DNA of 58,295 nucleotides from assembly GCF_003569785.1 (NCBI RefSeq), contig NZ_KZ984009.1, positions 1 to 58,295 on the forward strand. The letters are read 5' to 3'. Made by a program: the position numbers and the translations under genes. A model generated the notes under the pieces. The model had not been told where the DNA came from. It was given only the letters and a program-made list of their open reading frames with translations, and did not search any database. Below, piece after piece: positions 36,168-43,994 of the stretch; position 1 is the first letter of the stretch; each line of letters opens with the position of its first letter. This stretch comes from Leucobacter sp. wl10. GTDB lineage: Bacteria > Actinomycetota > Actinomycetes > Actinomycetales > Microbacteriaceae.

Positions 36168-37505
36168 CTACTCGGCCGCGCCCTTCTTCTGGAACTGCTG
36201 CAGCCACTCCTCGGAGGGCTGCTCGCGCTCGTGCTGCGGATGCGGCCCCGGGATGTATCCGATGCCGCCGATCTCGATCTCCGGCCCATCCGGGTGATCC
36301 TTGGACATCAGGTACTGCCCGACCCGATCGAGCGATGCCTCGACCATGAGCGCGTGGCTCGCGGCCGTCAGCATGTCCCGGTGTATCCGCTCGAGGCGGT
36401 TTCCGCGGAAGACCGCGGGCGAGCCCGCCTGCTGGAAGATGAGATCCACAGCCTGCCGGGACACCTGGACCGCGTTCACGACCGCGGCGTGCAGCCTCAC
36501 GCGAAGATCATACGGGATCGGCCACTGCTCGACGGCTTCGTCGTACGCCTGCGCGGTGAGGTTCCAGAGGTGCGTGCGCGCCGCATCGATCATCGTCGCG
36601 GCCTTGCCGAGCGAGACCTGGTGCAGCTGCTCCTTGCCCATCTTGGCCTGTCGGTACGAGCCGCGTCTCGCCGAACGGCTGACCAGTTCGAGGTACTCCT
36701 CGATCGCCGCCTTCCCGAGGCCGAGGGCATGAGCCCCGTGACCCATGATGTTGAACCAGTACCGGTACAGCGCCCGGTCGTACGGACGCTTCCAGATGCC
36801 CGCCTCGTTGACCATCTCACGGGGGACGAAGATGTCCTTCACCTCGAAGTCCCCCGATCCGGTGCCGCGGAGCCCGTGGCCGTGCCACGTATCGATGAGC
36901 GTGGCGTCCTTGGCGGGCCACATCCCGACGATGAACCACGGCAGCCCGTCTCGGTCGTTCGTCACGGGCTCATCGTTCTCGTCGTAGAGCACCGAGCGCC
37001 CCGAGAGCCAGTTCGCCTCCGGAGAGCCGCTCGTGAACGACCAGCGGCCGCTGATCCGGTAGCCGCCGGGCACCCGGACCGCCTTGCCCGCGGCCCGGCC
37101 GATGTTCGATGCCGTGATCCACCGATCCTGCTCGAGAAGCCTCTTCATCACATCCGGCTTCAGGAAGGTCTGCCCGACGTGCAGCATGCACAGCCACCCC
37201 ACGGACCCGTTCACGCGGCTGATCTCCTCCATCGCGTCCATCCACTCGAGCGGGTGGACCTCGAGACCGCCGAGCTCCCGGGGCAGGAAGGCCCGGTACA
37301 TGCCGTTCTCGTACAGCGCGTCGGTGATCTCGTCGGGAATGCGACGCTCCTCCTCGATGACCTCCTCGGCCTCGAGGAGCATGGGCTCCAGCTTGCGCGC
37401 CTCCTCCAGGAGCGTCGGGCGCCCGTGCACCTCCGGGTAGGGGGCCGGATACGGAGCAAGCGAGTCCTCGCTCGATACGTCCACGGTGACGTCGGTAGTG
37501 CTCAT
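36168..37505 (-). CDS. Flavin-dependent oxygenase, acyl-CoA dehydrogenase fold
   Basis: A 445-aa protein of the acyl-CoA dehydrogenase superfamily, in the group of two-component (class D) monooxygenases that use reduced FMN or FAD from a partner reductase. Recognisable pieces are FLPRELGGLEVHPLEWMDAM, SGRWSFTSGS, and the DTWHGHGLRGTGSGDFEV strand region. No acyl-CoA dehydrogenase catalytic Glu context is obvious. The divergent flavin reductase at 37821 is the natural partner. It likely hydroxylates or cleaves an aromatic or N-containing ring; the substrate is unknown. Confidence 0.88.
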   Translation of the reverse strand: MSTTDVTVDVSSEDSLAPYPAPYPEVHGRPTLLEEARKLEPMLLEAEEVIEEERRIPDEITDALYENGMYRAFLPRELGGLEVHPLEWMDAMEEISRVNGSVGWLCMLHVGQTFLKPDVMKRLLEQDRWITASNIGRAAGKAVRVPGGYRISGRWSFTSGSPEANWLSGRSVLYDENDEPVTNDRDGLPWFIVGMWPAKDATLIDTWHGHGLRGTGSGDFEVKDIFVPREMVNEAGIWKRPYDRALYRYWFNIMGHGAHALGLGKAAIEEYLELVSRSARRGSYRQAKMGKEQLHQVSLGKAATMIDAARTHLWNLTAQAYDEAVEQWPIPYDLRVRLHAAVVNAVQVSRQAVDLIFQQAGSPAVFRGNRLERIHRDMLTAASHALMVEASLDRVGQYLMSKDHPDGPEIEIGGIGYIPGPHPQHEREQPSEEWLQQFQKKGAAE

Positions 37506-37541
37506 CGACAGGTGTCCTCAATCTCAAACCGGCTTAAGTAC

Positions 37542-37559
37542 AATAAAAGTACTTGATGA
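37542..37559 (+). repeat. Operator-like repeat, copy 1
   Basis: AATAAAAGTACTTGATGA, containing the palindrome AAGTACTT and preceded by another AAGTAC at 37536-37541. It lies about 40 bases before the oxygenase start codon. Confidence 0.6.
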
Positions 37560-37630
37560 ATCTTTAATATACCTAGTTTCGACTTCCTCGACACCCTTGT
37601 CAAGCGCGTCGTCGAGATCTTTCAAGACTC

Positions 37631-37648
37631 ATAAAAGTACGGGTTGTG
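37631..37648 (+). repeat. Operator-like repeat, copy 2
   Basis: ATAAAAGTACGGGTTGTG; shares TAAAAGTAC and the GTTG tail with the other copies. It lies in the middle of the divergent region. Confidence 0.55.
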
Positions 37649-37739
37649 TCACTTACTGCACCCTGCGCACCCGGGACGCCCTGAGGCCCCGGGCGCCCGA
37701 ACGAGAGCGACGACCATCTCCGTCGGGCCCGATAAGTAT

Positions 37740-37757
37740 TAAAAAAGTACTAGTTGT
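37740..37757 (+). repeat. Operator-like repeat, copy 3
   Basis: TAAAAAAGTACTAGTTGT, preceded by AAGTATT at 37734-37740 so that its layout mirrors copy 1. Its end overlaps the proposed -35 box of the reductase promoter. Confidence 0.6.
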
Positions 37758-37783
37758 AGCTCTATGTATACCCAGCTTAGGCT
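37754..37783 (+). promoter_or_regulatory. Putative promoter of the reductase/monooxygenase transcript
   Basis: TTGTAG at 37754-37759 and TAGGCT at 37778-37783 are separated by 18 bases, giving a predicted start near 37790 and a leader of about 30 bases. Repeat copy 3 overlaps the -35 box, as expected for a repressor or class II activator site. Confidence 0.45.
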
Positions 37784-37820
37784 CGTACGTATCCGCACCG
37801 CGAGGGAAAGGACCGATCCG

Positions 37821-38339
37821 GTGGCTGTACTCGATATCTCACCAGCGCACACCGTCCATCAGGACCCGCGCAGCTTCCGGGACGCTCTCGGACGCTACGC
37901 GACCGGCGTCGCGGTCGTCGCCGCCCTCACCCCGGAGGGCCCCGTCGGCATGGCGGTGAACTCGTTCACCTCGGTATCTCTCGATCCGCCCCTGATCGCG
38001 TTCTGCCCCATGCGCACCAGTCGGTCGTGGGCGCAGATGAGGTCCATCGGGAGCTTCTCGGTGTCCGTGCTCCGCGATGTGCACGAAGACGCCGCGAGGC
38101 TTCTCTCGAGCAAGAGCGCCGACAAGTTCTCGGCCCATGACTGGCGCCCCGGGCCCTCCGGCCACCCGGTCCTCGCAGACGCGCTGGTGTGGTTCGACAC
38201 GGTCATCGAAACCGTCACCGACGGCGGCGACCACGAGGTCGTTCTCGCCCGGGTGAACGGCTGGTCCGATCCGAGCAACGATGCTCCGCTCGTCTTCTTC
38301 GGCGGCCAGTATCGATCGCTCGAAGCCCCGATCGGCTAA
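37821..38339 (+). CDS. Flavin reductase (FMN-binding, HpaC/NtaB family)
   Basis: A 172-aa flavin reductase that supplies reduced flavin to a partner oxygenase. The fold shows FRDALGRYATGVAVVAALTP, the flavin-binding MAVNSFTSVSLDPPL, and the C-terminal PLVFFGGQYRSL motif. I prefer GTG 37821 because GAAAGGA lies eight bases upstream; an in-frame ATG at 37764 would add 19 residues and place the start before the proposed transcription start. It pairs with the divergent oxygenase at 36168-37505. Confidence 0.88.
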   Translation: MAVLDISPAHTVHQDPRSFRDALGRYATGVAVVAALTPEGPVGMAVNSFTSVSLDPPLIAFCPMRTSRSWAQMRSIGSFSVSVLRDVHEDAARLLSSKSADKFSAHDWRPGPSGHPVLADALVWFDTVIETVTDGGDHEVVLARVNGWSDPSNDAPLVFFGGQYRSLEAPIG

Positions 38340-38351
38340 GGAGCTCCACGT

Positions 38352-39608
38352 ATGCGCATCCTCATCGTCGGATCCGGGATCGCCGGCCCTCTCACCGCTC
38401 TGAGTCTCGAGCGCGCCGGATTCACGGACATCGTGATCGCCGAGCGCAATGAAGAGATCCGGGGGCTCGGCGTCGGGATCAATCTGCTGCCGCATGCCGT
38501 GCGCGAGTTCACCGAGCTCGGTATCGCGGATCGGACCGCGGCCCTGGGAGTCGAGCCGAGCACGCTCAGCTACTACAACCGTCACGGACAGCGGATCTGG
38601 AGCGAGCCCCGCGGCCGGGCCGCCGGCTACGACTGGCCCCAGCTCTCGGTGCACCGGGGCCGCCTGCAGGTCGAGCTGAACGAACTGGTGAAGGAGCGTC
38701 TCGGCGGTGTCCACCGGCTCGGCCGCAGGCTCATCGACGTTCAGGGCAGCACCGCCGTTCAGGGCAGTACCGCCGTCTTCGAGCTTTCCGACGGGAGCAG
38801 GGAGGAGATCACCGCCGACATTATCGTCGCGGCCGACGGCATCCACTCGGCGGCCCGGAAGCTGCGCTTCCCCGGAGAGGGCGATCCTATCTGGAGCGGT
38901 CTCACGCTGTGGCGGGGCACCGCCTTCGTGGAGCCCTACCTCGACGGCGCCACGATGATCATGGTCGGCGACGCCGACCAGAAGTTCGTCGCCTACCCCC
39001 TCGGCCCGGTCCGCGAGAACGGCACGCAACTCATCAACTTCATTGCCGAGCGTCGTTGCGAGGGCCTGCCGGGCGCCGACTGGAACAGACAGGTCGAGCG
39101 GGAGCCCATCGCGGAGTTCTTCGAGGGGTGGAGCTACGGCTGGCTCGATATCCCCGGAATCATCCGCTCCTCGGAGGAACTGCTCGAGTACCCCATGGTC
39201 GATCGCGACGCGCTGCCGGGGTGGACGTTCGACCGTCTGGCCCTGATCGGGGACGCGGCCCACGCGATGTACCCGAACGGCTCGAACGGCGGATCGCAGG
39301 CCACCCTCGATGCGCGCACCTTCGCCTACCGTCTCGCGACCGCGGATAGCATCGCATCCGCGCTCAAGGCCTACGAACAGGATCGGCTCCCGTCGTGCAC
39401 TGCCCTCCTCGCGCTCACCCGTCAGACGGGGCCGGAGCGAGTGATGCAGCTCGCCTACGAGCGAGCACCGGAGGGATTCTCGGACGTGCACGAGGTCATC
39501 TCGCAGGAAGAGTTGGAGACCATCGCCGCCGATTACAAGCGCGCGGCGGGCTTCCACCCGGACAGCCTGAACGCCCGCTCCTCGCTGAACGCGCGAGTGG
39601 CGAAGTGA
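38352..39608 (+). CDS. FAD-dependent aromatic monooxygenase (UbiH/PHBH-like)
   Basis: A 418-aa single-component flavoprotein hydroxylase. The Rossmann GSGIAGPLTALSLERAG opens the protein (GxGxxG), RGRLQVEL is the second FAD contact, DGIHSAARK the DG motif, and LALIGDAAHAMYPNGSNG the GD motif. Most similar in style to flavin-dependent oxidoreductases acting on phenolic or heterocyclic acids. It follows the reductase by 12 bases, so the pair is one transcript. A short in-frame tandem duplication (QGSTAV twice, 38744-38779) lies in a surface loop. Confidence 0.9.
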   Translation: MRILIVGSGIAGPLTALSLERAGFTDIVIAERNEEIRGLGVGINLLPHAVREFTELGIADRTAALGVEPSTLSYYNRHGQRIWSEPRGRAAGYDWPQLSVHRGRLQVELNELVKERLGGVHRLGRRLIDVQGSTAVQGSTAVFELSDGSREEITADIIVAADGIHSAARKLRFPGEGDPIWSGLTLWRGTAFVEPYLDGATMIMVGDADQKFVAYPLGPVRENGTQLINFIAERRCEGLPGADWNRQVEREPIAEFFEGWSYGWLDIPGIIRSSEELLEYPMVDRDALPGWTFDRLALIGDAAHAMYPNGSNGGSQATLDARTFAYRLATADSIASALKAYEQDRLPSCTALLALTRQTGPERVMQLAYERAPEGFSDVHEVISQEELETIAADYKRAAGFHPDSLNARSSLNARVAK

Positions 39609-39850
39609 TCGGCCCGCTCCCCACCCCGACCTTTCTCTGGAATCGGTCTGCGAGATCGAGGTGCGCCTCGGCGGTCCGGTCGACTTCGGTGTGACCCGAG
39701 ACGGGCATCGCCGCTTCACTCCGATCATCGGCGGCTCGCTGCGGGGGGATTCCGGGAAGCGCTCTGGAGGGCGCGAGCGCCCGGATCCTCACCGGCGGAG
39801 GCGATCGCCAGCTGCTCCGCCCCGACGGGGCGATCGAGAAGCTTCTATGG
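39604..39850 (+). pseudogene. DUF3237 gene remnant, frameshifted and truncated
   Basis: Right after the monooxygenase, the frame starting AGT 39604 reads SDRPAPHPDLSLESVCEIEV, then RLGGPVDFGVTRDGHRRFTP, then IIGGSLRG, a DUF3237 N-terminal half. At a run of six G (39743-39748) the frame shifts; one base less restores IPGSALEGASARILTGGG and then DRQLLRPDG. Homology ends near 39850, about 60% of the normal length. No start codon is present: CGA stands where ATG would be. The same gene family often accompanies flavoprotein hydroxylases. Confidence 0.7.
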
Positions 39851-39870
39851 CGGCGCCGAAGCCCACCGTG

Positions 39871-40062
39871 TCACCCAGCCGGTGAAGGATCCCGGCGACG
39901 CCGGGAGGGCTCGGCGAAGGTCCCGCACCCGTACCGCTCCCAGATCTCCACGAGCTCATCCGGACCCCGGCCCCGGTACTCCTCGCCGCTCTCCGCCGAA
40001 ACGGCTGCATGAGGAACGAAGTCGGCGATCTCAACCCAGCGGAGCGCGGCGCAACGAGACAT
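39871..40062 (-). pseudogene. GAD-like/DUF1851 N-terminal fragment
   Basis: A 63-codon minus-strand frame: MSRCAALRWVEIADFVPHAA, then EYRGRGPDELVEIWERYG and CGTFAEP. The second part matches the GAD-like domain found before DUF1851 in contact-toxin immunity proteins ('Y-RG--PDEL---W---G-G-F'). After FAEP the reading becomes random Arg/Pro, so only the first third survives. It abuts the end of the DUF3237 remnant, marking a rearrangement joint. Confidence 0.5.
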
Positions 40063-40120
40063 CGAAACGCCACGCGCAGCCTCTCGCCCTCACGTGGAAC
40101 TGACGCATGATTCGCGACTG

Positions 40121-40126
40121 TAGAAT
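40121..40126 (+). promoter_or_regulatory. -10 element of the DUF2510 gene
   Basis: TAGAAT 31 bases before the start codon, in a locally AT-richer stretch; no convincing -35 box is seen. Confidence 0.4.
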
Positions 40127-40156
40127 CAGTCGAACTGGAAGGACGCGGAGGCGCAG

Positions 40157-40918
40157 ATGAGTATACCGGCGGGATGGTACGACGATGGTTCGGGGCATCG
40201 GCGTTGGTGGGATGGACAGCAGTGGACGAATGACTACGCTCCGGTCCAGGGCGGAGTCATCCCTGCGCAACCCGCTCCGGGCGCGGACTCGGACACTGCT
40301 GCTCCGGTGATATCCACCCCGGCGGCCGGTCGAGTGTCGCCGGTTCTGGGACTCGTCGGCCTCGGGTTAGCGGTGCTGGGCACGATCCTCGCGTGCATCC
40401 CGGCGGTGTTCGGTGTCGGCGCGGTGCTGCTGCTGGCCGGGTTCGTGGTGTCGCTGGTCGGGCTGTTCACGAAGAACACGGCGAAGTGGCCGTCGATCGT
40501 GGGCATGATCCTCTCAGTCGTCGGCGGCGTCATCGGCAGCATCGTGCTCGCGATCGTGCTGGCGGCGAACCTCGCCGGCCCGGTCCTTCCGACCGCGCCG
40601 ACCGATGCCCCGCCGTCGACGACGGAGCAGCCGTCAGACACGCCCACCAGCGACCCGAGCGAGACACGCCCCTCCCCGGAAGAGATCGCGGAGGGATACG
40701 CGGAGATGCTCCTCGCGGGTGGCATCACGACCTATGAGGACATGCCTGACTTCTATCCGTGCGTCGGGCAGCAACTCTATGACTCGGACTTGTCGGATGA
40801 GGCGCTCCGGCTCATCAGCACCGGCCAAGACCCGCCCGATTCGGAGTACGACGCTGCCTCCCAGATACTCCAAGACGTGGTCTTCACGTGCGACCCTAAC
40901 GGCAGAGGCGTGTCCTGA
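40157..40918 (+). CDS. DUF2510 domain membrane protein
   Basis: A 253-aa protein with an N-terminal DUF2510 motif (PAGWYDDGSGHRRWWDGQQW), two or three hydrophobic helices (VLGLVGLGLAVLGTILACIP onwards), a Thr/Ser/Pro-rich linker, and a C-terminal extracytoplasmic domain with two cysteines (FYPCVGQQLYDSDLSDEALR and FTCDPNGRG). DUF2510 is common in actinobacterial surface proteins. A GGAGG ribosome site precedes the ATG. Function unknown. Confidence 0.85.
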   Translation: MSIPAGWYDDGSGHRRWWDGQQWTNDYAPVQGGVIPAQPAPGADSDTAAPVISTPAAGRVSPVLGLVGLGLAVLGTILACIPAVFGVGAVLLLAGFVVSLVGLFTKNTAKWPSIVGMILSVVGGVIGSIVLAIVLAANLAGPVLPTAPTDAPPSTTEQPSDTPTSDPSETRPSPEEIAEGYAEMLLAGGITTYEDMPDFYPCVGQQLYDSDLSDEALRLISTGQDPPDSEYDAASQILQDVVFTCDPNGRGVS

Positions 40919-41072
40919 CGTGTGATCGTCAGTCACGGACGTCGGCCGGACGCGTCGCACCGTTCAAGGCCGGATCGGCGTATGGGAAAGGGCGCATCTC
41001 CCGCGCAGGTGGCCTCGCGTCGCATGACCCGTGTCAGTTCTCGATCCCCGAGACGCGCCGGATCCCAGCGTT

Positions 41073-42146
41073 CTACACGTTGAAACGCCACTCGCAGACG
41101 TCGCCGTCCTGCATCACGTAGTCCTTGCCCTCCATGCGGGCCCTGCCCTTGGCGCGCGCCTCGGCGACCGAGCCGCACTCCACAAGATCGTCGAACGAGA
41201 TGATCTCGCCCTTGATGAAGCCCTTCTCGAAGTCGGTGTGGATCGCGCCGGCCGCCTGCGGCGCCGTGGCGCCCTTCTTGATGGTCCAGGCGCGCGCCTC
41301 CTTGGGGCCGGCCGTCAGATAGGTCTGCAGGCCGAGCGTGTCGAAGCCGACTCGGGCGAGCTGGTCCAACCCGCTCTCCTCCTGGCCGATGGATTCGAGC
41401 AGCTCTTTCGCGTCGGCCTCGTCGAGCTCGATGAGCTCGCTCTCGATCTTCGCGTCGAGGAAGATCGCCTTCGCGGGTGCCACGAGCGCCGAGAGCTCGT
41501 CGAGCTTCGTCCGATCCTGCAGCACGGCCTCGTCGACGTTGAAGACGTAGAGGAACGGCTTCGCGGTGAGGAGGCCCAGTTCCTTGATCGGCTCGAGGTC
41601 GATGCCGGCGTGCGAGAGCACCTTGCCCTCGTCGAGCGCGGCCCTTGCGGCCTTCGCCGTCTCGACCACGGAGGCGTCGATCTTCTTGTTCTTCAGTTCC
41701 TTCTCGAAGCGCGCGAGCGCCTTGTCGAGGGTCTGCAGGTCGGCGATGATGAGCTCGGTGTTGACCGTCTCCATGTCGCCCGCGGGGTTCACGTCGCCGT
41801 CGACGTGCACCACGTCGGGGTCGCTGAAGCCGCGCACCACCTGCGCGATCGCGTCGGCCTCGCGGATGTTCGCCAGGAACTGGTTGCCGAGACCCTCTCC
41901 CTCGCTCGCACCGCGCACGATGCCGGCGATGTCGACGAAGCTGACGGGGGCGGGCAGGATCCGCTCGCTGCCGAAGATCTCGGCGAGCTTGCCGAGCCGC
42001 TCGTCGGGCAGGCTCACGACGCCGATGTTGGGCTCGATCGTCGCGAACGGGTAGTTCGCCGCGAGCGCGTCGTTGCGGGTGAGCGCGTTGAACAGGGTCG
42101 ACTTGCCCACGTTGGGGAGTCCTACGATGCCGATAGTCAGAGCCAC
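41073..42146 (-). CDS. ychF: Redox-regulated ATPase YchF (Obg family)
   Basis: A 357-aa ribosome-binding P-loop ATPase. G1 is GLPNVGKST near residue 8, the YchF-type NYPFATIEPN switch follows, G3 is DIAGIVRGAS. The usual NKxD is replaced by the NVDE-type loop (YVFNVDEAV), which explains ATP preference. The coiled-coil and C-terminal TGS domain end in DGDVCEWRFNV. It starts with GTG. The last codons of the gene have an inverted copy just upstream of its own start. Confidence 0.97.
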   Translation of the reverse strand: MALTIGIVGLPNVGKSTLFNALTRNDALAANYPFATIEPNIGVVSLPDERLGKLAEIFGSERILPAPVSFVDIAGIVRGASEGEGLGNQFLANIREADAIAQVVRGFSDPDVVHVDGDVNPAGDMETVNTELIIADLQTLDKALARFEKELKNKKIDASVVETAKAARAALDEGKVLSHAGIDLEPIKELGLLTAKPFLYVFNVDEAVLQDRTKLDELSALVAPAKAIFLDAKIESELIELDEADAKELLESIGQEESGLDQLARVGFDTLGLQTYLTAGPKEARAWTIKKGATAPQAAGAIHTDFEKGFIKGEIISFDDLVECGSVAEARAKGRARMEGKDYVMQDGDVCEWRFNV

Positions 42147-42448
42147 GAGGGATCAGTCTACGCGACCGGCTCATCATGCCCGACGGCGACGTCTGCGAGT
42201 GGCGATCTTCGAGTTGACGCCGAGGGTGCTCCGGCGGGAGCCGATAGCGCGGGGCCAAGAATCGGAGTTCGGCGGCTTCTACGGGCAGTCGCTGACGTGA
42301 CTCGGGCCTCTCATGCGCCCGACCGCCGATTCTGGTCGTCGAGGGTCGACGGTGCTGTTGGCGGATTCGTGGACACCGACGACGACGACGACCGCATCGA
42401 ACTCGCCTGTTTCGTCATCGCTTCCCACTGGATAGGATCGGTCTGAGT
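42147..42448 (+). other. Intergenic region with an inverted copy of the ychF 3' end
   Basis: No intact gene. On the plus strand at about 42177-42218 the sequence reads MPDGDVCEWRSSS then stop, matching the end of YchF (MQDGDVCEWRFNV, stop), with a 23-base identical core at 42182-42204 against 41086-41108. The two copies face each other. The rest of the region (to 42448) shows no recognisable feature. Confidence 0.6.
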
Positions 42449-43186
42449 GTGGTTTCGGCGCTCGAGAAGGGGATGAGGATATTGAGCGAGCGGCAGCTGG
42501 TGTTCCGGGATTCGCAAGGGCACAGGCGTTCGTTCACGATGGGCGATCGTGACCATCTCAAGTTCTCGAAGGCATTCGACGACTTCCTCAAGAAGCATGT
42601 GAGCGAAGACAACTCGACCTTTCGTCTGGAACGCGTGCTGACCGATGAGGTATTGATCATCGAAACCGAGTTCGGCATTATCGGACGGGTTCGCAACGGC
42701 GAGCGCCCTGAGGTCGGGTACCGCCGCTACGAGCGTCGCACCGACGCCGCAGAATTGCAGCTGCGCTTCGCCCATAGCGGTTATGGCGCTCTCGACGCGC
42801 AAGGCCCGTGGACTTCGGACCGTGAGAGTCTGCTGCCTGGCGACACGTTCGAGAACCTCGAACTCGCGTGGGCGCGAGAATGGCGCAGACACGAGCAAAG
42901 GCGGCAAGAGGTGGCCGCGATGCCGAAGCTTGATAAGCAGGCGCTGAAGCAGTTCTGCCAGGCGTGGGCCGACAGTGGGTACAACGAATACGTCGGCGAC
43001 TCGGATATGCGCTATGTGCTCTTCGACGGTCGAACGCTCGACGAGGCCGGCGCAGCCCGGGACGAGCTGCTGCGGGCGGTCGAGATTCTGGGGCTTCGGA
43101 TAGCCGAGGGTCCGGCCGGTGCTCCCACCGGTGAGATTCGGGTGCACTCCGACCCGCGCGTGGACATCGAACTCGAAAAGTGGTGA
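42449..43186 (+). CDS. Hypothetical protein
   Basis: A 245-aa soluble protein that I do not recognise. No signal peptide, membrane helix or known motif is visible. The N-terminal half alternates short beta strands and charged helices (FRLERVLTDEVLIIETEFGI), followed by a helix-rich charged segment (WAREWRRHEQRRQEVAAM) and a C-terminal domain with FCQAWADSGYNEYVGDSDMR. Base composition is visibly less GC-rich than the neighbours, suggesting later acquisition. Start options are GTG 42449 or ATG 42473; neither has an ideal ribosome site. Confidence 0.65.
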   Translation: MVSALEKGMRILSERQLVFRDSQGHRRSFTMGDRDHLKFSKAFDDFLKKHVSEDNSTFRLERVLTDEVLIIETEFGIIGRVRNGERPEVGYRRYERRTDAAELQLRFAHSGYGALDAQGPWTSDRESLLPGDTFENLELAWAREWRRHEQRRQEVAAMPKLDKQALKQFCQAWADSGYNEYVGDSDMRYVLFDGRTLDEAGAARDELLRAVEILGLRIAEGPAGAPTGEIRVHSDPRVDIELEKW

Positions 43187-43518
43187 CGAGGGAGCAGCCC
43201 ACTCCAATCGCTCTCACCGGCAAGCGCGGACGGCTCGTTCTCCGCGGCGGAAGCGGAAGGGCTGGACGACGGCGATCTGCCTGCAACGAGCCAGTCATCG
43301 AGATCCGCGACGTCGCAGGCCGGCTCCTCCCTCGGCTCGTGGCCGAGCCTCCCCGTGACTCCGCGTTCTGGCGGGGGCTCGTCAAGCCGCAGATTCCTCG
43401 CGACCACGGCGGTATCACGCCATAGCCTCCGACTGACGCAGGCGTCTTGCCCGTGGCCGGTTCGCCATGGACTGTGCGGCGACGCGGGCGAGTGGCGCCC
43501 CGGGAACCGCGCGACCGC
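43187..43518. other. Region without a convincing gene
   Basis: A short plus-strand frame (GTG 43180 to 43425, 81 codons) overlaps the end of the previous gene and could be translated (contains NEPVIEIRDVAGRLLPRLVA), but it matches nothing I recognise and is Arg-rich. The remaining bases up to the monooxygenase stop show no feature. Confidence 0.3.
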
Positions 43519-43833
43519 TCAGTTCGCCCCGTCGAGGTCCACCACCTCGAACTCGAGCAGATCCGCGCCGGTGGCGACCGGCCTGCGCGGCTGCTCACCC
43601 TCCCCGTGGGCGGCGGCGTTCTCGCGGGAGTCCCGCCACGCCTCGAAGTGCTCCTCCGTCTCCCACTGGGTGACGACGAAGTAGCGCTCCTCGCCCTTGA
43701 CCGGGCGCAGCAGCTGGAAGCCCTGGAAGCCGGGCGACTCGTCGACCGCGTGCTTGCGGGCGGCGAACCGGGCCTCGAGCTCCCGCCCCTTCCCCTCGGG
43801 AACGGCGATGGCGTTGATCTTGACGACGGGCAT
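43519..43833 (-). CDS. Antibiotic biosynthesis monooxygenase (ABM)-fold protein
   Basis: A 104-aa dimeric alpha+beta-barrel protein. The N-terminal VVKINAIAVPEGKGRELEAR strand and helix, GFQGFQLLRP and the YFVVTQWETEEHFEAWRDS segment are typical of ABM/heme-degrading monooxygenase-like proteins (HtsA/IsdG type). Its likely role is heme degradation or small-molecule oxidation, but many members are uncharacterised. ATG 43833 was preferred over an upstream in-frame start because the conserved domain begins directly after it. Divergent from the erm-like gene. Confidence 0.85.
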   Translation of the reverse strand: MPVVKINAIAVPEGKGRELEARFAARKHAVDESPGFQGFQLLRPVKGEERYFVVTQWETEEHFEAWRDSRENAAAHGEGEQPRRPVATGADLLEFEVVDLDGAN

Positions 43834-43981
43834 GGGGCACCGGCCTTTCACTCTTCCCGCTCTGCGGACTGATTCATATGATGAACACCTCCACCGTACC
43901 GCGCGCCCGGATCCCGCGCACCCGCATCCCGCGCGCCCCCGCAGAACCGCCCCTCCGAGTGGCGCCGACCCGCGGAAATGC

Positions 43982-43987
43982 TACGGT
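43982..43987 (+). promoter_or_regulatory. -10 element of the erm-like transcript
   Basis: TACGGT ends eight bases before the ATG of a 19-codon leader frame, so the leader could be translated from a leaderless message. No strong -35 box is visible. Confidence 0.4.
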
Positions 43988-43994
43988 GGTCCGC

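Larger units (their letters stand above)
37506..37820. promoter_or_regulatory. AT-rich divergent control region with three operator-like repeats
   Basis: This 315-bp gap between the oxygenase and reductase genes is the most AT-rich part of the window. It contains three same-orientation copies of an element near AAAAGTACTnGTTG. On the minus strand TTGACA (37598-37603) is a perfect -35, though no -10 sits at ideal spacing. On the plus strand TTGTAG and TAGGCT are separated by 18 bases. The arrangement suggests joint control of both transcripts by one regulator. Confidence 0.65.

Noticed and set aside
36168..38339. Identification of the oxygenase/reductase as a sulfonamide-degrading Sad system
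   Set aside because: The architecture is similar (class D oxygenase plus flavin reductase) but nothing in the sequence fixes the substrate, and the amidase/importer context differs.
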